A model generated the notes under the pieces. The model saw nothing but the letters and a program-made list of their open reading frames with translations. It searched no databases and was not told where the DNA came from. From positions 4,154,001 to 4,218,000 of the forward strand of contig NZ_CP166730.1 in assembly GCF_041320665.1 (NCBI RefSeq): a stretch of DNA of 64,000 bases, in the 5' to 3' direction. Each line of letters starts with the position of its first letter. The stretch's first letter is position 1. A program made the translations under genes and the position numbers. Shown here piece after piece: positions 25,615-34,228 of the stretch. The stretch comes from Comamonas sp. GB3 AK4-5. GTDB lineage: Bacteria; Pseudomonadota; Gammaproteobacteria; Burkholderiales; Burkholderiaceae_C.

Positions 25615-26046
25615 TTACTGGCGCAGGCCTATGGCCAGGCGGTTGAAGGCACTCATCAGCGCCACGGCAAAGCTCAGGTCCGAGATTTCCGTATCGCTGA
25701 AGTAGGTCTTCAGCGGCGCAAAGTCGGCATCGGGCGCATGGGTCTGGGCCACATCCACCAGTGATTCGGTCCAGGCCAGGGCCGCACGCTCGCGCGCATC
25801 AAACAAACTGCTCACGCGCCAGCCGGCCAGGCTGTCGATCTTGGCGTTGGCCATGCCGTCTGCGCGCAAGGCCTTGGCATGCATCTCCAGGCAAAAGGCA
25901 CAGCCATTGATTTGCGAAACGCGCAGATACACCAGCTCCACCAGGGGCTTGCCCAGCGTGCTGTGCTCCAGCGCGTTCTTGGTGGCGATAAAGCCTTGGT
26001 AAGCCTCGGCAGAGAGGCTGTGGTAGGGCAGGCGAAGAGTGCTCAT
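25615..26046 (-). CDS. AhpD-like / carboxymuconolactone decarboxylase family protein
   Basis: 143 residues. The family motif CAFCLEMH (C49, C52, H56) is the thiol redox/proton-relay site of AhpD-like proteins, preceded by the usual Glu in LVELVYLRVSQING. Such proteins reduce peroxides or act as alkylhydroperoxidase partners; many are uncharacterised. The start (ATG 26046) overlaps the stop of the upstream flavin reductase by ATGA, so the two are translationally coupled in a three-gene operon facing a MocR regulator. True substrate unknown. Confidence 0.8.
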   Translation of the reverse strand: MSTLRLPYHSLSAEAYQGFIATKNALEHSTLGKPLVELVYLRVSQINGCAFCLEMHAKALRADGMANAKIDSLAGWRVSSLFDARERAALAWTESLVDVAQTHAPDADFAPLKTYFSDTEISDLSFAVALMSAFNRLAIGLRQ

Positions 26047-26654
26047 GAACATGCTCCAGTCAAAGAAAAAGACCCCAGCCACGCCAGGAGCGCCTGCTGC
26101 GCGGGCTCCAGCCTGTCGGCGGCCAGCGGCCAGCCAGGGAGGTAAACAAACTGCAGCTGCTGCATGCCCAACAGGGACAGCGCAAAGCGCAGATAGGGCG
26201 TCAAAAAATCGGGCTGCCACGCGTCCTCACCGGCCACCGCGCTGCCCGAGCGCACCAGCACCAGTGCAGGACGGTCCCGCAGCAAGCTCTTCTTGCCCTG
26301 GGGCGTGCTGTGAAAGCTGCGTCCGTTGCGCACCACATAGTCCAGCCAGAGCTTGAGCGATGCAGGCACCGTGCAGTTGTACATGGGCGTGCTGATCAGC
26401 AGCGCGTCGCAGGCCTCCAGCTCGGCAATCAAGTGCTCGGAGAGGGCAAAGGCCGGGTCACTGCCCGGCGCCGCTGCCGTGAGTGCCTGGGCATAGTGTG
26501 CAGAAATCGGTGGCAGCGGCTCCTGCGCCAGGCTGCGGCTCGCAATGCGCAGCCCCTCCCGATCACCCAGGGCCGCCAGCACCTGCTGCGGGCCCAAAGC
26601 ATTCACTCCAAAGGGGCTGCAGTCCAGAAAAAGAAGCTGTGACATCGTGGCCAT
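26043..26654 (-). CDS. NAD(P)H-dependent FMN reductase / quinone reductase, flavodoxin fold
   Basis: 203 residues. The flavodoxin-like start LLFLDCSPFG, then the FMN-binding STPMYNCTVPASLKLWLDYVVR (~89-110), as in AzoR/AcpD and WrbA-type NAD(P)H dehydrogenases. HSTPQGKKSLL and LVLVRSG follow. Expected to reduce quinones or azo compounds with NAD(P)H in the cytoplasm. ATG 26654 or 26645 could be the start; neither has a clear ribosome-binding site, and the gene begins 2 bp after the upstream acetyltransferase stop, suggesting coupling. Confidence 0.78.
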   Translation of the reverse strand: MATMSQLLFLDCSPFGVNALGPQQVLAALGDREGLRIASRSLAQEPLPPISAHYAQALTAAAPGSDPAFALSEHLIAELEACDALLISTPMYNCTVPASLKLWLDYVVRNGRSFHSTPQGKKSLLRDRPALVLVRSGSAVAGEDAWQPDFLTPYLRFALSLLGMQQLQFVYLPGWPLAADRLEPAQQALLAWLGSFSLTGACS

Positions 26655-26656
26655 GC

Positions 26657-27115
26657 TCACAGCACCTGGCAGAAATGCATGCCCTTGGACAACATTCCTT
26701 GGCGAAAGTAAAACCGCTGCGCCAGGGCATTGCCCAGACCGGTGTCGAGCACAAAGTGGGCACAGCCCTGCTGCCTGGCCATTTCCTGCATGGCTGCCAT
26801 CAGCTGGGCACCTACGCCCTGGTTGCGGGAGAGGTCGGCCGTCACCAAATCGTCCAGGTAGAGAAAGCGCCCATACAGCAGATTCTCCTGCAGGCGATAA
26901 CCCGCCAGCCCCAGCACCTGGTCTTCCTGCCACGCAGCCAGCAGGCGATAGCCCTGCGAGGCCTGGCGACGGGCCTGCGCCGCAAAGGCCACCGCATCGC
27001 CGAGGTGCGGACGCAGTGCCTGCATGGTGGCAAAACCGGCCTGGTAGTCCGCATCGCTGTGGAGGTGGCGCAATGTCAAAGTCTGCATCGCAGTTGCTGT
27101 CTTGTTTGCTGTCAT
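26657..27115 (-). CDS. GNAT family N-acetyltransferase
   Basis: 152 residues. The acetyl-CoA site is DDLVTADLSRNQGVGAQLM (the R/Q-x-x-G-x-G/A pattern), followed by ARQQGCAHFVLDTGLGNALAQRFYFRQGM typical of the C-terminal half of GNAT folds. Substrate unknown. It is first in an operon with a flavin reductase and an AhpD-like protein, divergent from a MocR regulator 71 bp away. Start 27115 is chosen because TATAGT ends 7 nt upstream; ATG 27088 is the alternative. Confidence 0.8.
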   Translation of the reverse strand: MTANKTATAMQTLTLRHLHSDADYQAGFATMQALRPHLGDAVAFAAQARRQASQGYRLLAAWQEDQVLGLAGYRLQENLLYGRFLYLDDLVTADLSRNQGVGAQLMAAMQEMARQQGCAHFVLDTGLGNALAQRFYFRQGMLSKGMHFCQVL

Positions 27116-27122
27116 GGCATTC

Positions 27123-27128
27123 ACTATA
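27123..27128 (-). promoter_or_regulatory. -10 element of the GNAT operon (candidate leaderless promoter)
   Basis: Minus-strand TATAGT ends 7 nt before the ATG at 27115. It lies in the 71-bp region shared with the divergent MocR gene, where a MocR operator would be expected. Confidence 0.45.
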
Positions 27129-27186
27129 AAAAACGGATGCCCCATCGCAAAGGTGCAAGAATGCATTGAATGACTAGGACATCTCT

Positions 27187-28614
27187 ATGGACCTGCAGCA
27201 GCTAGCCTTCGCCCCCTTGCGCGGGCAAGAAATTCCCATGTACCTGCAGCTGCACCATCGCTACCGCGATGCCATCACCAGCGGCCAGCTGCAGCCGGGT
27301 GACCGCGTGCCCTCGGTGCGCAGCCTGGCCAGCGAGCTGAATCTGGCGCGTGGCACCGTGGAGCTGGCCTATCAGATGCTGACCAGCGAGGGCTATCTGC
27401 AGGCGCGTGGCCCTGCTGGCTGCTTTGTGTCTCCCAGCTTGGGGGCTTTTTCCAGCCCCAGCCCCTTGCATGCCAGCGCCCACGCACCACAGGCTTTGCA
27501 CCGCCTGACCGCCGCCAGCGCGACCAGGCCCTTGCAACTGGGGCTGCCGGCGCTGGATGCCTTTCCCCGCAAGACCTGGACACGTTTGCTCAGCCGCAAT
27601 GCGCGCAGCCTCGACCTGGCCGGCATGGCCTACCCTGACCCGGCGGGCCATGCACGCCTTCGGCAGGCCATTGCCACCTACCTGGGCATTGCGCGCGGCA
27701 TTGCGTGCGCGCCGGAGCAGGTGTTTGTCACGGCCGGCTACCGAGGCGCGCTGGAGCTGATCTGCCGCACGCTGCTGCACACTGGCGACACGGGGTGGTT
27801 GGAGGAGCCCGGCTACCTTTTTGCCCGGCAGTTTCTGCAGCGGGCCGGCATGCAGCTGGCAGCGGTGCCCGTGGATGCAGAAGGACTGAACGTGGCCCAG
27901 GGCCTGCGACTGGCACCCCAGGCCAGGTTTGCCGTGCTCACGCCCACGCACCAAAGCCCCATGGGCATGGCCTTGTCGCTGCCACGGCGACTGGAGCTGC
28001 TGGAATGGGCCAGGCAGCGCCAGGCCTGGATTATTGAAGACGATTACGACAGCGAATTCCGCTACCACGGCCGCCCTCTGCCCGCACTCAAAAGCCTGGA
28101 CCACCACGGCCATGTGCTCTACAGCGGCACCTTCAGCAAGGTGCTTTTCCCCGGGCTGCGGCTGGCCTATCTGGTGGTGCCCACAGGGCAGATCAAGCAC
28201 TTTCAAGATGCCGCACAGCATCTGCCCGGACCGGGCGCACTGTTGCAGCAGGCCACGGTGGCGGATTTCATGGAGCAAGGCCACTTTGCACGCCACCTGC
28301 GCAAGATGCGCGCCCTGTATGCCGTGCGGCGTGGCGATCTGGTGCAGGCGCTGGAGCAGGTGTTTGGCCCCTCCTTGCAGATACAGCCCCAGGCCGGTGG
28401 CATCCATGTGTTGGCCCGGCTGGCCCAAGAGGTGGACGGGCAGGCCTGGGCCGCCGCAGCCCAGGCCCAAGGCCTGGCGGTGCAAGCCCTGTCGGACTGG
28501 TGCCAGCACCCGCCCGCACAGGACGGGCTGCTGATGGGCTTCACCAATATCGCCAGCCCCCAGGCCGCCCAGGAACTGGCCCTGCGTCTGCACGATGCCC
28601 TCGCCCCGGCCTGA
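27187..28614 (+). CDS. MocR/PdxR family regulator (GntR helix-turn-helix plus aminotransferase domain)
   Basis: 475 residues. The winged-helix GntR domain at about 15-85 contains GDRVPSVRSLASELNLARGTV. A fold-type I aminotransferase domain from ~115 to the end has the PLP-binding lysine at about K318 in SGTFSKVLFPG and IIEDDYDSEFRY upstream. MocR proteins use PLP or a PLP-amino-acid adduct as signal and often control a divergent operon. Here the divergent genes are a GNAT acetyltransferase, a flavin reductase and an AhpD-like protein. The known MocR targets PdxR (pdxST), GabR (gabTD) and TauR are not represented, so the ligand is open. Confidence 0.88.
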   Translation: MDLQQLAFAPLRGQEIPMYLQLHHRYRDAITSGQLQPGDRVPSVRSLASELNLARGTVELAYQMLTSEGYLQARGPAGCFVSPSLGAFSSPSPLHASAHAPQALHRLTAASATRPLQLGLPALDAFPRKTWTRLLSRNARSLDLAGMAYPDPAGHARLRQAIATYLGIARGIACAPEQVFVTAGYRGALELICRTLLHTGDTGWLEEPGYLFARQFLQRAGMQLAAVPVDAEGLNVAQGLRLAPQARFAVLTPTHQSPMGMALSLPRRLELLEWARQRQAWIIEDDYDSEFRYHGRPLPALKSLDHHGHVLYSGTFSKVLFPGLRLAYLVVPTGQIKHFQDAAQHLPGPGALLQQATVADFMEQGHFARHLRKMRALYAVRRGDLVQALEQVFGPSLQIQPQAGGIHVLARLAQEVDGQAWAAAAQAQGLAVQALSDWCQHPPAQDGLLMGFTNIASPQAAQELALRLHDALAPA

Positions 28615-28958
28615 TGCCGCCGCGCTAGCGCTCACACCGCACTCCAAGCCAAGCGGGGATGCGCCACAAACTGCGCATCCGCTTTTTTGCCGGGTATTTT
28701 GAACATTTATCTACGCTTTATCGCGCCCCGCCGCAGCTACAGTCTCTTCCGTCACCTCCACATAAAGCCCTGTCTTCATGTCAGAAGAAATCTGACAAGA
28801 CGGGTGAGGAAACCAGACGCTGCGCACCGACGCACCCTGACTTCAGTTCCTTGCCAGGGTTTCGCACAATCCTTTCCAACAGATCGACACCAGCGCAAGA
28901 CCGCGGCGATCTGCCTGGCCCACTTTTGTGGCTGGACTCCAAAGGAAAGGAACACCCA
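28615..28958. other. flhDC upstream region
   Basis: 344 bp without a gene. A hairpin-capable inverted repeat TGTCAGA-5-TCTGACA lies at 28779-28797, AT-richer sequence at 28690-28740 could hold the promoter, and AAAGGAAAGG serves as the flhD ribosome-binding site. A long, regulated leader fits known flhDC control. Confidence 0.5.
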
Positions 28959-29285
28959 ATGAACAACGACCAACTGCTCGCCGAGATCCGCGAAGCCAAC
29001 CTCACCTATCTGATGCTGGCGCAGACGCTGATCCGCAAGGACAAGGCAGAAGCCGTATTCCGTCTGGGCCTCAACGAAGAAGCCTGCGACACCCTGGGTG
29101 CTCTTTCCGCCGCACAAGTGCTCAAGCTCTCCTCCCGCAACACGCTGCTGTGCAGCTTCCGTGTGGACGACGAGCTGGTCTGGAGCCTGCTGACCAACCA
29201 CAGCAGCAACAAGATCGGCAACGAAGCCACCAACACGCTGCACGCCAACATCCTGATGGCCAGCCGCGTCTCCGAAGTGCTCTGA
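28959..29285 (+). CDS. flhD: Flagellar master regulator subunit FlhD
   Basis: 108 residues, the usual length. LLAEIREANLTYLMLAQTLIRKDKAEAVFRLG is the FlhD helical core, followed by LSAAQVLKLSSRNTLLCSFR, the helix-turn-helix-like part. FlhD and FlhC form the FlhD4C2 activator of class II flagellar promoters. ATG 28959 has a strong AAAGGAAAGG ribosome-binding site. flhC follows after 34 bp. Confidence 0.95.
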   Translation: MNNDQLLAEIREANLTYLMLAQTLIRKDKAEAVFRLGLNEEACDTLGALSAAQVLKLSSRNTLLCSFRVDDELVWSLLTNHSSNKIGNEATNTLHANILMASRVSEVL

Positions 29286-29319
29286 TCCGCCTGCCGCAAC
29301 ACTGACACCGGAGAGAACA

Positions 29320-29862
29320 ATGGCCACCACCGTCAAAAGCGTGCTGAACGAATCCAAACAGATCGAGCGCGCCGCCATGCTGATTCAGATGGGCGCCCGC
29401 ATGCAGGTGCTGGAGTCGGAGACCACGCTGTCTTACGAACGCCTGATCCGCCTGTACAAGGAAATCGCCGGCAAGTCGCCGTCCAAGGGACAGCTGCCGT
29501 TTTCCACCGACTGGTTTCTGACCTGGCAAGAGAACATCCACAGCTCGCTGTTCCTGAACATCTACGAATACCTGTCCAAGGGCGTGGAGCTGGATGCGGT
29601 CGAGCAGCTGACCAAGGCCTATCGCCTGTACAGCGAACAGATCGAAGCCGCCGGCCTGGACCTGCTGCTGTCCTTCACCCGGGCCTGGCGTCTGGTGAAG
29701 TTTGTGGACGCCAATATGCTGACACGCACCAAATGCTCCAAGTGCACCGGCATGTTTGTGACCGAACCCTATGAAAATGCACGCCACTATGAATGTGGTC
29801 TGTGCACTCCGCCGGCCCGCGCCGGCAAGAGCAAAAGCGCCGGCGCGCTGATGCTGCACTAG
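29320..29862 (+). CDS. flhC: Flagellar master regulator subunit FlhC
   Basis: 180 residues. The N-terminal helical region (SKQIERAAMLIQMGARMQVL) and the C-terminal zinc site with four cysteines (C139, C142, C159, C162) are intact. FlhC provides most of the DNA contacts of FlhD4C2. A GGAGAG ribosome-binding site precedes the ATG. A strong terminator (29898-29929) closes the two-gene operon; no motAB or che genes follow, unlike in many relatives. Confidence 0.95.
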   Translation: MATTVKSVLNESKQIERAAMLIQMGARMQVLESETTLSYERLIRLYKEIAGKSPSKGQLPFSTDWFLTWQENIHSSLFLNIYEYLSKGVELDAVEQLTKAYRLYSEQIEAAGLDLLLSFTRAWRLVKFVDANMLTRTKCSKCTGMFVTEPYENARHYECGLCTPPARAGKSKSAGALMLH

Positions 29863-29897
29863 TTCCCCTTTGGAAACCTCAACCCTTTCCGCTTCAC

Positions 29898-29929
29898 ACC
29901 GCCTGGTCGCAAGACCCGGCGGTTTTTTT
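29898..29929 (+). terminator. flhDC terminator
   Basis: ACCGCC (29898-29903) pairs with GGCGGT (29918-29923), followed by seven Ts. Confidence 0.85.
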
Positions 29930-30085
29930 ATGCCCCATCCTGGTCTTTGATGGCATTCCCACATGCAGCGCTTGGACCGCCATCGCACTATTTTTTGAAG
30001 TGTTCTTTTTACATCCCATGCCTGACTCGGGCTTCGGGTGTTGCTTCAAAATCCACACATCACAACCACCCCGTTCTCTATCCGC

Positions 30086-31177
30086 ATGAAGCCCAAAATC
30101 CGTGTTGCCCTGGTGTGTGGCGGTCAGTCCGCCGAGCATGAAGTCTCGTTGCAGTCGGCCCGCAACATCCTTGAGGCCCTGGACAAGGACCGCTTCGAAG
30201 CCATGCTGATCGGCATCGACAAACAAGGCCATTGGCATACGCAGCCGGCAGACGACTTTCTGCTCCATGCCAACGACCCGGCACAGATTGCGCTGGCGCC
30301 CAATACGGTGGAGCTGGCCCTGGTGCCGGGCCGGGCCGAGCAGCAACTGGTGGACATGCGGGCGCCCATGGCGGCGGTACTGGGGCAGATCGACGTGGTC
30401 TTTCCCATTGTTCACGGCACGCTGGGGGAAGACGGCTCGCTGCAAGGCCTGCTGCGTCTGGCCAACCTGCCTTTTGTGGGCTCGGACGTACTGGGCTCGG
30501 CCGTGTGCATGGACAAGGATGTGACCAAGCGCCTGCTGCGCGATGCCGGCCTGGACATGGCGCCTTTTGCCAGCTTTACCCGTTCCACCGCGCGCCATGC
30601 CGATTTCGACGCACTGAGCGCACAACTGGGCTTGCCGATGTTTGTCAAACCTGCCAACCAGGGCTCCTCGGTCGGCGTGAGCAAGGTGCGCAACCGCACA
30701 GAGTTCACCCAGGCCCTGGCGCTGGCGCTGCGCTTTGACCACAAGGCGCTGGTGGAGCAAGCCATTGCCGGGCGCGAAATCGAATGCGCCGTGCTGGGCA
30801 ATGACGATGTGCTTCAGGCCAGCGTTTGCGGCGAGATCGTGGTGCACGACGATTTCTACGCCTACGACACCAAATACCTCAACGCCGACGGCGCCGCCGT
30901 GGTCGTGCCGGCCGACCTGCCCGCGGCCCTCCACGAGCGCATACGCCAGCTGGCGCTGCAGGCCTTTCAGGTGCTGGGCTGTGCCGGCCTGGCACGGGTG
31001 GATGTGTTTCTCACCCCCCAGGGCCGGGTGGTGGTCAACGAGGTCAACACCCTGCCCGGCTTCACCTCCATCAGCATGTACCCCAAGCTGTGGCAGGCCA
31101 GCGGCCTGGGCTATACGGCGCTGATCACCCGCTTGATTGAGCTGGCGCTGGAGCGCCATGTGCAGCATGCGCGTTGA
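30086..31177 (+). CDS. ddl: D-alanine--D-alanine ligase
   Basis: 363 residues, ATP-grasp fold; joins two D-alanines for peptidoglycan precursors. [19 protein letters not shown] (7-25) is the N-terminal signature. [19 protein letters not shown] is the D-Ala site, [16 protein letters not shown] the ATP loop and [22 protein letters not shown] the Mg-binding end. The length and EVSLQSA resemble DdlA more than DdlB, and the gene is outside any mur/fts cluster. ATG 30086 begins the canonical [13 protein letters not shown]. Confidence 0.93.
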   Translation: MKPKIRVALVCGGQSAEHEVSLQSARNILEALDKDRFEAMLIGIDKQGHWHTQPADDFLLHANDPAQIALAPNTVELALVPGRAEQQLVDMRAPMAAVLGQIDVVFPIVHGTLGEDGSLQGLLRLANLPFVGSDVLGSAVCMDKDVTKRLLRDAGLDMAPFASFTRSTARHADFDALSAQLGLPMFVKPANQGSSVGVSKVRNRTEFTQALALALRFDHKALVEQAIAGREIECAVLGNDDVLQASVCGEIVVHDDFYAYDTKYLNADGAAVVVPADLPAALHERIRQLALQAFQVLGCAGLARVDVFLTPQGRVVVNEVNTLPGFTSISMYPKLWQASGLGYTALITRLIELALERHVQHAR

Positions 31178-31184
31178 AACGACC

Positions 31185-31276
31185 TCCCCCTGAGTCGCCT
31201 ACGGCGCCTTCCCCAGAAATAGGGAGACCAGGGGGACGACAGCGGAGCGTAAGGGGCGGCGCAGCCGGCGTAGACC
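31185..31276. repeat. Dispersed ~95-bp GC-rich intergenic repeat, copy C
   Basis: CCCCCTGAGTCGCC, GGCGCCTTCCCC, then GGGGGACGAC and GGGGCGGCGCAGCC. A degenerate version of copies A and B, just downstream of ddl. Confidence 0.6.
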
Positions 31277-31324
31277 CTTGCTCGCTGTCTCTGAATTGGG
31301 TGCGCGCCAGAATGAGAAGATCAT

Positions 31325-31350
31325 AAAAAAACGCCTCGCAATGCGAGGCG
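31325..31350 (-). terminator. ffh terminator
   Basis: CGCCTCG (31332-31338) pairs with CGAGGCG (31344-31350), loop CAATG. As at 31325-31331 give a T run on the minus strand. Confidence 0.85.
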
Positions 31351-31371
31351 TTTTGCATGGGACCGTGGCGG

Positions 31372-32766
31372 TCAGAAGGGCAGCTTGGGCATGCCGCCAC
31401 CGCCACCCATCATGCCCTTCATGGCTTTCATGCCACCCATTTTTTTCATCATCTTCATCAGGCCGCTGCCCTTCATCTTCTTCATCATGGTCTGCATCTG
31501 CTCAAACTCCTTGAGCAGGCGGTTGACCTCTTGCACCTGCACGCCGGCGCCGTCGGCAATGCGTTTTTTGCGGGTGGCCTTGATGATTTCGGGCTTTTTG
31601 CGCTCCTTGGCGGTCATGGAGCAGATGATGCCTTCCTTGCGCTTGATCTCGCGCTCGGCCTTGTCCATGTCCACGGCGCCGGCCTTGGCCGTCAATTCGG
31701 AAGGCAGCTTGTCCATCAGCTGCGACAGCCCGCCCATTTGCTTCATTTGCTGGATCTGGGCCAGGAAGTCGTTGAGGTCGAAACCGTCACCGCTCTTGAC
31801 CTTTTCGGCCAGCTTTTGCGCGGCCTCCATGTCCACGCCCTTGGTGACCTGTTCCACCAGGGCCACGATGTCGCCCATGCCCAGCACACGCTGGGCGTGA
31901 CGGTCGGCGTCAAAGACTTCCAGGCCGTCGATTTTTTCGGAGACACCGGCGAACTTGATGGGCGCGCCCGTGATCTGGCGCACCGACAGGGCCGCACCAC
32001 CGCGCGAATCACCGTCCAACTTGGTCAGCACAATGCCCGTCAGCGGCAGCGCTTCCTTGAAGGCCTTGGCGGTGTTGATCGCATCCTGGCCCTGCATGGC
32101 ATCCACCACGAACAGGGTTTCCACCGGCTTGAGCGTGGCGTGCAAGTCCTTGATTTCGGCCATCAACAGCTCGTCGATGGCCAGGCGGCCGGCCGTGTCC
32201 ACCAGCAGCACGTCAAAGAAATGGCGCTTGGCATAGTCCAGCGCGGCCACGGCAATGTCGTGGGGCTTTTGGTCGGGCGTGGAGGGGAACCACTCCGCAC
32301 CGGCCTGGGCCGTGACGGTCTTGAGCTGTTCGATGGCGGCGGGGCGGTAGACGTCGCCCGACACCGTCAGCACTTTTTTCTTGCGCTTTTCGATCAGATG
32401 CTTGGCCAATTTTGCCGTGGTGGTGGTTTTACCTGCACCTTGCAAGCCAGCCATGAGGATGATGGCGGGCGGCTGGGCATTCAGATTGATGTCGGCCACG
32501 CCCTCGCCCATGGTGGCGGACAGCTCTTTGTTGACGATGGAGACCAGCACCTGGCCGGGCTGCAGCGAAGCCAGCACCTCCTGGCCCAGCGCTTTTTCCT
32601 TGACGCGGGCGATGAAGTCGCGCACCACGGGCAGGGCCACGTCGGCTTCCAGCAAGGCCATGCGCACTTCGCGCAACATGTCCTGCACATTGGACTCGGT
32701 GATGCGGGCCTGGCCACGCATCTCCTTGACGAGTCGCGAGAGTTTGTCGGTGAGAGCGGATGCCAT
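31372..32766 (-). CDS. ffh: Signal recognition particle protein Ffh
   Basis: 464 residues. The N domain (1-90) and GTPase G domain follow: G1 GLQGAGKTTT (107-116), SGDVYRPAA, DTAGR and TKLDGDSRGGAAL. The methionine-rich M domain is at about 300-464 and ends GMMGGGGGMPKLPF; it binds signal sequences and 4.5S RNA. It targets nascent membrane proteins to FtsY. Divergent from a ypjD-like gene, as in many proteobacteria. Confidence 0.97.
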   Translation of the reverse strand: MASALTDKLSRLVKEMRGQARITESNVQDMLREVRMALLEADVALPVVRDFIARVKEKALGQEVLASLQPGQVLVSIVNKELSATMGEGVADINLNAQPPAIILMAGLQGAGKTTTTAKLAKHLIEKRKKKVLTVSGDVYRPAAIEQLKTVTAQAGAEWFPSTPDQKPHDIAVAALDYAKRHFFDVLLVDTAGRLAIDELLMAEIKDLHATLKPVETLFVVDAMQGQDAINTAKAFKEALPLTGIVLTKLDGDSRGGAALSVRQITGAPIKFAGVSEKIDGLEVFDADRHAQRVLGMGDIVALVEQVTKGVDMEAAQKLAEKVKSGDGFDLNDFLAQIQQMKQMGGLSQLMDKLPSELTAKAGAVDMDKAEREIKRKEGIICSMTAKERKKPEIIKATRKKRIADGAGVQVQEVNRLLKEFEQMQTMMKKMKGSGLMKMMKKMGGMKAMKGMMGGGGGMPKLPF

Positions 32767-33120
32767 ATCTGTCGATTCCAGGGAAATGGGGTGGATGGGT
32801 GCTGCACACCCTGCACCACGGGCCGGGCACTGCGCCCCTCAACAAGCCAGCGCGAAGAAGGTGGTCTTTGCATGCCCCCTCTGCAGGTCGCAATGCATGT
32901 CCACGGCCTGCGCCGGCCGGCAGCGCCAGCAAAGTTGTCAATTTTACATGGCCCACCCCCATGGGCTGCCGCTGCCGCCCGCATGCACCTACAGCGCGGC
33001 CCCGCCCTCGGCGGCAAACCCCTGCAGCGCAGGCCCATGCAAGCTTTTTTCAGCCGTATCTCTGATGCGGCCTTGCGCCAGCAGCACCGCACAGCCCCGG
33101 GCCGCCGCTATCATCCATGC
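32767..33120. other. Divergent promoter region between ffh and the ypjD-like gene
   Basis: 354 bp without a supported gene. TAAAAT near 32941-32946 (minus strand) is a candidate ffh -10, and TATCAT at 33109-33114 a candidate -10 for the ypjD-like gene. Confidence 0.45.
33109..33114 (+). promoter_or_regulatory. -10 element of the ypjD-like gene (candidate leaderless promoter)
   Basis: TATCAT ends 6 nt before the ATG at 33121; no ribosome-binding site precedes it. Confidence 0.4.
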
Positions 33121-33918
33121 ATGGTTCCCACCCCTTTCTTCCTGCCTGGCGGCCTGCTGTCCCTGGCGGCCATGGTGGCCTACGCCGTCCCCACGCTGGG
33201 CATGCGCCGCCTCAGCCCTGTCCAGGCCCGCCTGGCCCTGCGCTGCGCCTGGGTGCTGCACGGCCTGACCCTGGCCGTCACCCTGTTGGCCAGCCCGGCG
33301 CATTTCGGCTTTGCCCCCGCCCTGTCCATCACCGCATGGCTGATGCTGACCGTGTACGCCGTCGAGCAGCAGCTGTTTCCGCAAATGCGGGCCCGCTGGG
33401 CATTGGCAGCATTGGGCGCCGCCAGTGTGGCCCTGGCCCTGGTGTTTCCGGGCCAGCCCATGCATGTGCAAGCCTCGGCCTGGCTGCCCCTGCACCTGGC
33501 CCTGGGCATTGCCTGCTACGGCTTGTTTGCCGCCGCCGTGGTGCATGCCACCTTGATGAGCCAGGCCGAGCAGCGCATGCGCCAGGGTGCGGAGTCCGAC
33601 AGCGGCATGCCGCTGCTGTTGCTGGAGCGCCTGACGTTCCGCTTCGTCACCGCCGGCTTCATCTTGCTCACGGCCACCTTGCTGGCGGGCTGGCTATTTG
33701 GCGAACAGCTCTACGGCCGCAGCTGGCGCTGGAATCACAAGGAAGTGTTTTCCGTGCTGAGCTGGGGCGTGTTTGCCGTGCTGCTGCTGGGGCGCAAGCG
33801 CTTTGGCTGGCGCGGCCACCATGCCGTGCGCATGATTTACGCGGGCGCCCTGCTGCTGCTGCTGGCCTATGTGGGATCGCGCTTTGTGATGGAAGTGATG
33901 TTGCACCGCTTCGCATGA
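33121..33918 (+). CDS. ypjD: Inner-membrane cytochrome c assembly (CcsA/YpjD) family protein
   Basis: 265 residues with about eight hydrophobic helices. The WNHKEVFSVLSWGVFAVLLLGRK segment near 205-228 resembles the WxWDxKE/WNHKE region of CcsA/CcmC-type heme-handling proteins, and conserved histidines occur in LHLALGIACYG and RHHAVR-like contexts. This ffh-linked paralogue is distinct from the true System II CcsB at 61746-63086 and its role is unknown. The stop overlaps the next gene by ATGA. Confidence 0.75.
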   Translation: MVPTPFFLPGGLLSLAAMVAYAVPTLGMRRLSPVQARLALRCAWVLHGLTLAVTLLASPAHFGFAPALSITAWLMLTVYAVEQQLFPQMRARWALAALGAASVALALVFPGQPMHVQASAWLPLHLALGIACYGLFAAAVVHATLMSQAEQRMRQGAESDSGMPLLLLERLTFRFVTAGFILLTATLLAGWLFGEQLYGRSWRWNHKEVFSVLSWGVFAVLLLGRKRFGWRGHHAVRMIYAGALLLLLAYVGSRFVMEVMLHRFA

Positions 33919-34151
33919 AATACCTGCTTGTGATCGCCGTGGTGGCGATCTTCTATCTGTACCTGAAAAAGCAGCGCACACCGCTGCGCCCGCCCCCCAA
34001 GGCCGGCCCGCCCCTGGCACCACCGCAGCCCATGCTGGCCTGCGCCCATTGCGGTCTGCACCTGCCCGCCCGCGATGCCCTGGTCGATGCTGCTGGCCAG
34101 CCCTATTGCAGCGAGGCCCACCGCCGCGCGGGCGCCCGCAGCGACAGCTAA
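33915..34151 (+). CDS. PP0621 family small membrane-anchored zinc-ribbon protein
   Basis: 78 residues: an N-terminal membrane helix (MKYLLVIAVVAIFYLYLKK), a proline-rich linker and a C-terminal zinc-ribbon-like module with C43, C46, C65 and H69 (CAHCGLHLP ... YCSEAHR). Family of unknown function, usually near pilS-pilR in Burkholderiales. It overlaps the upstream gene by 4 bp. Its TAA stop is the first triplet of a TAA-bounded IS-end-like motif (34149-34170). Confidence 0.75.
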   Translation: MKYLLVIAVVAIFYLYLKKQRTPLRPPPKAGPPLAPPQPMLACAHCGLHLPARDALVDAAGQPYCSEAHRRAGARSDS

Positions 34152-34170
34152 GAACGTGTTCACGATCTAA
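34149..34170 (+). repeat. Solo IS-end-like motif bounded by TAA, overlapping the PP0621 stop codon
   Basis: TAA (stop codon), the 16-mer GAACGTGTTCACGATC, then TAA. The same architecture as at 5662-5683, differing at two bases. It occupies the place where pilS is expected. Confidence 0.6.
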
Positions 34171-34228
34171 CCCCTGACCGCGGCCAGCCGACAGCCTGCG
34201 CTTCACGCGCCACAGCGATCGTGGTGTG

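Noticed and set aside
31357..33918. 853-codon open frame on the plus strand across ffh and ypjD-like genes
   Set aside because: The first two-thirds are antisense to ffh. Only the last 265 codons (from 33121) encode a recognisable membrane protein, and a -10 element precedes that ATG.
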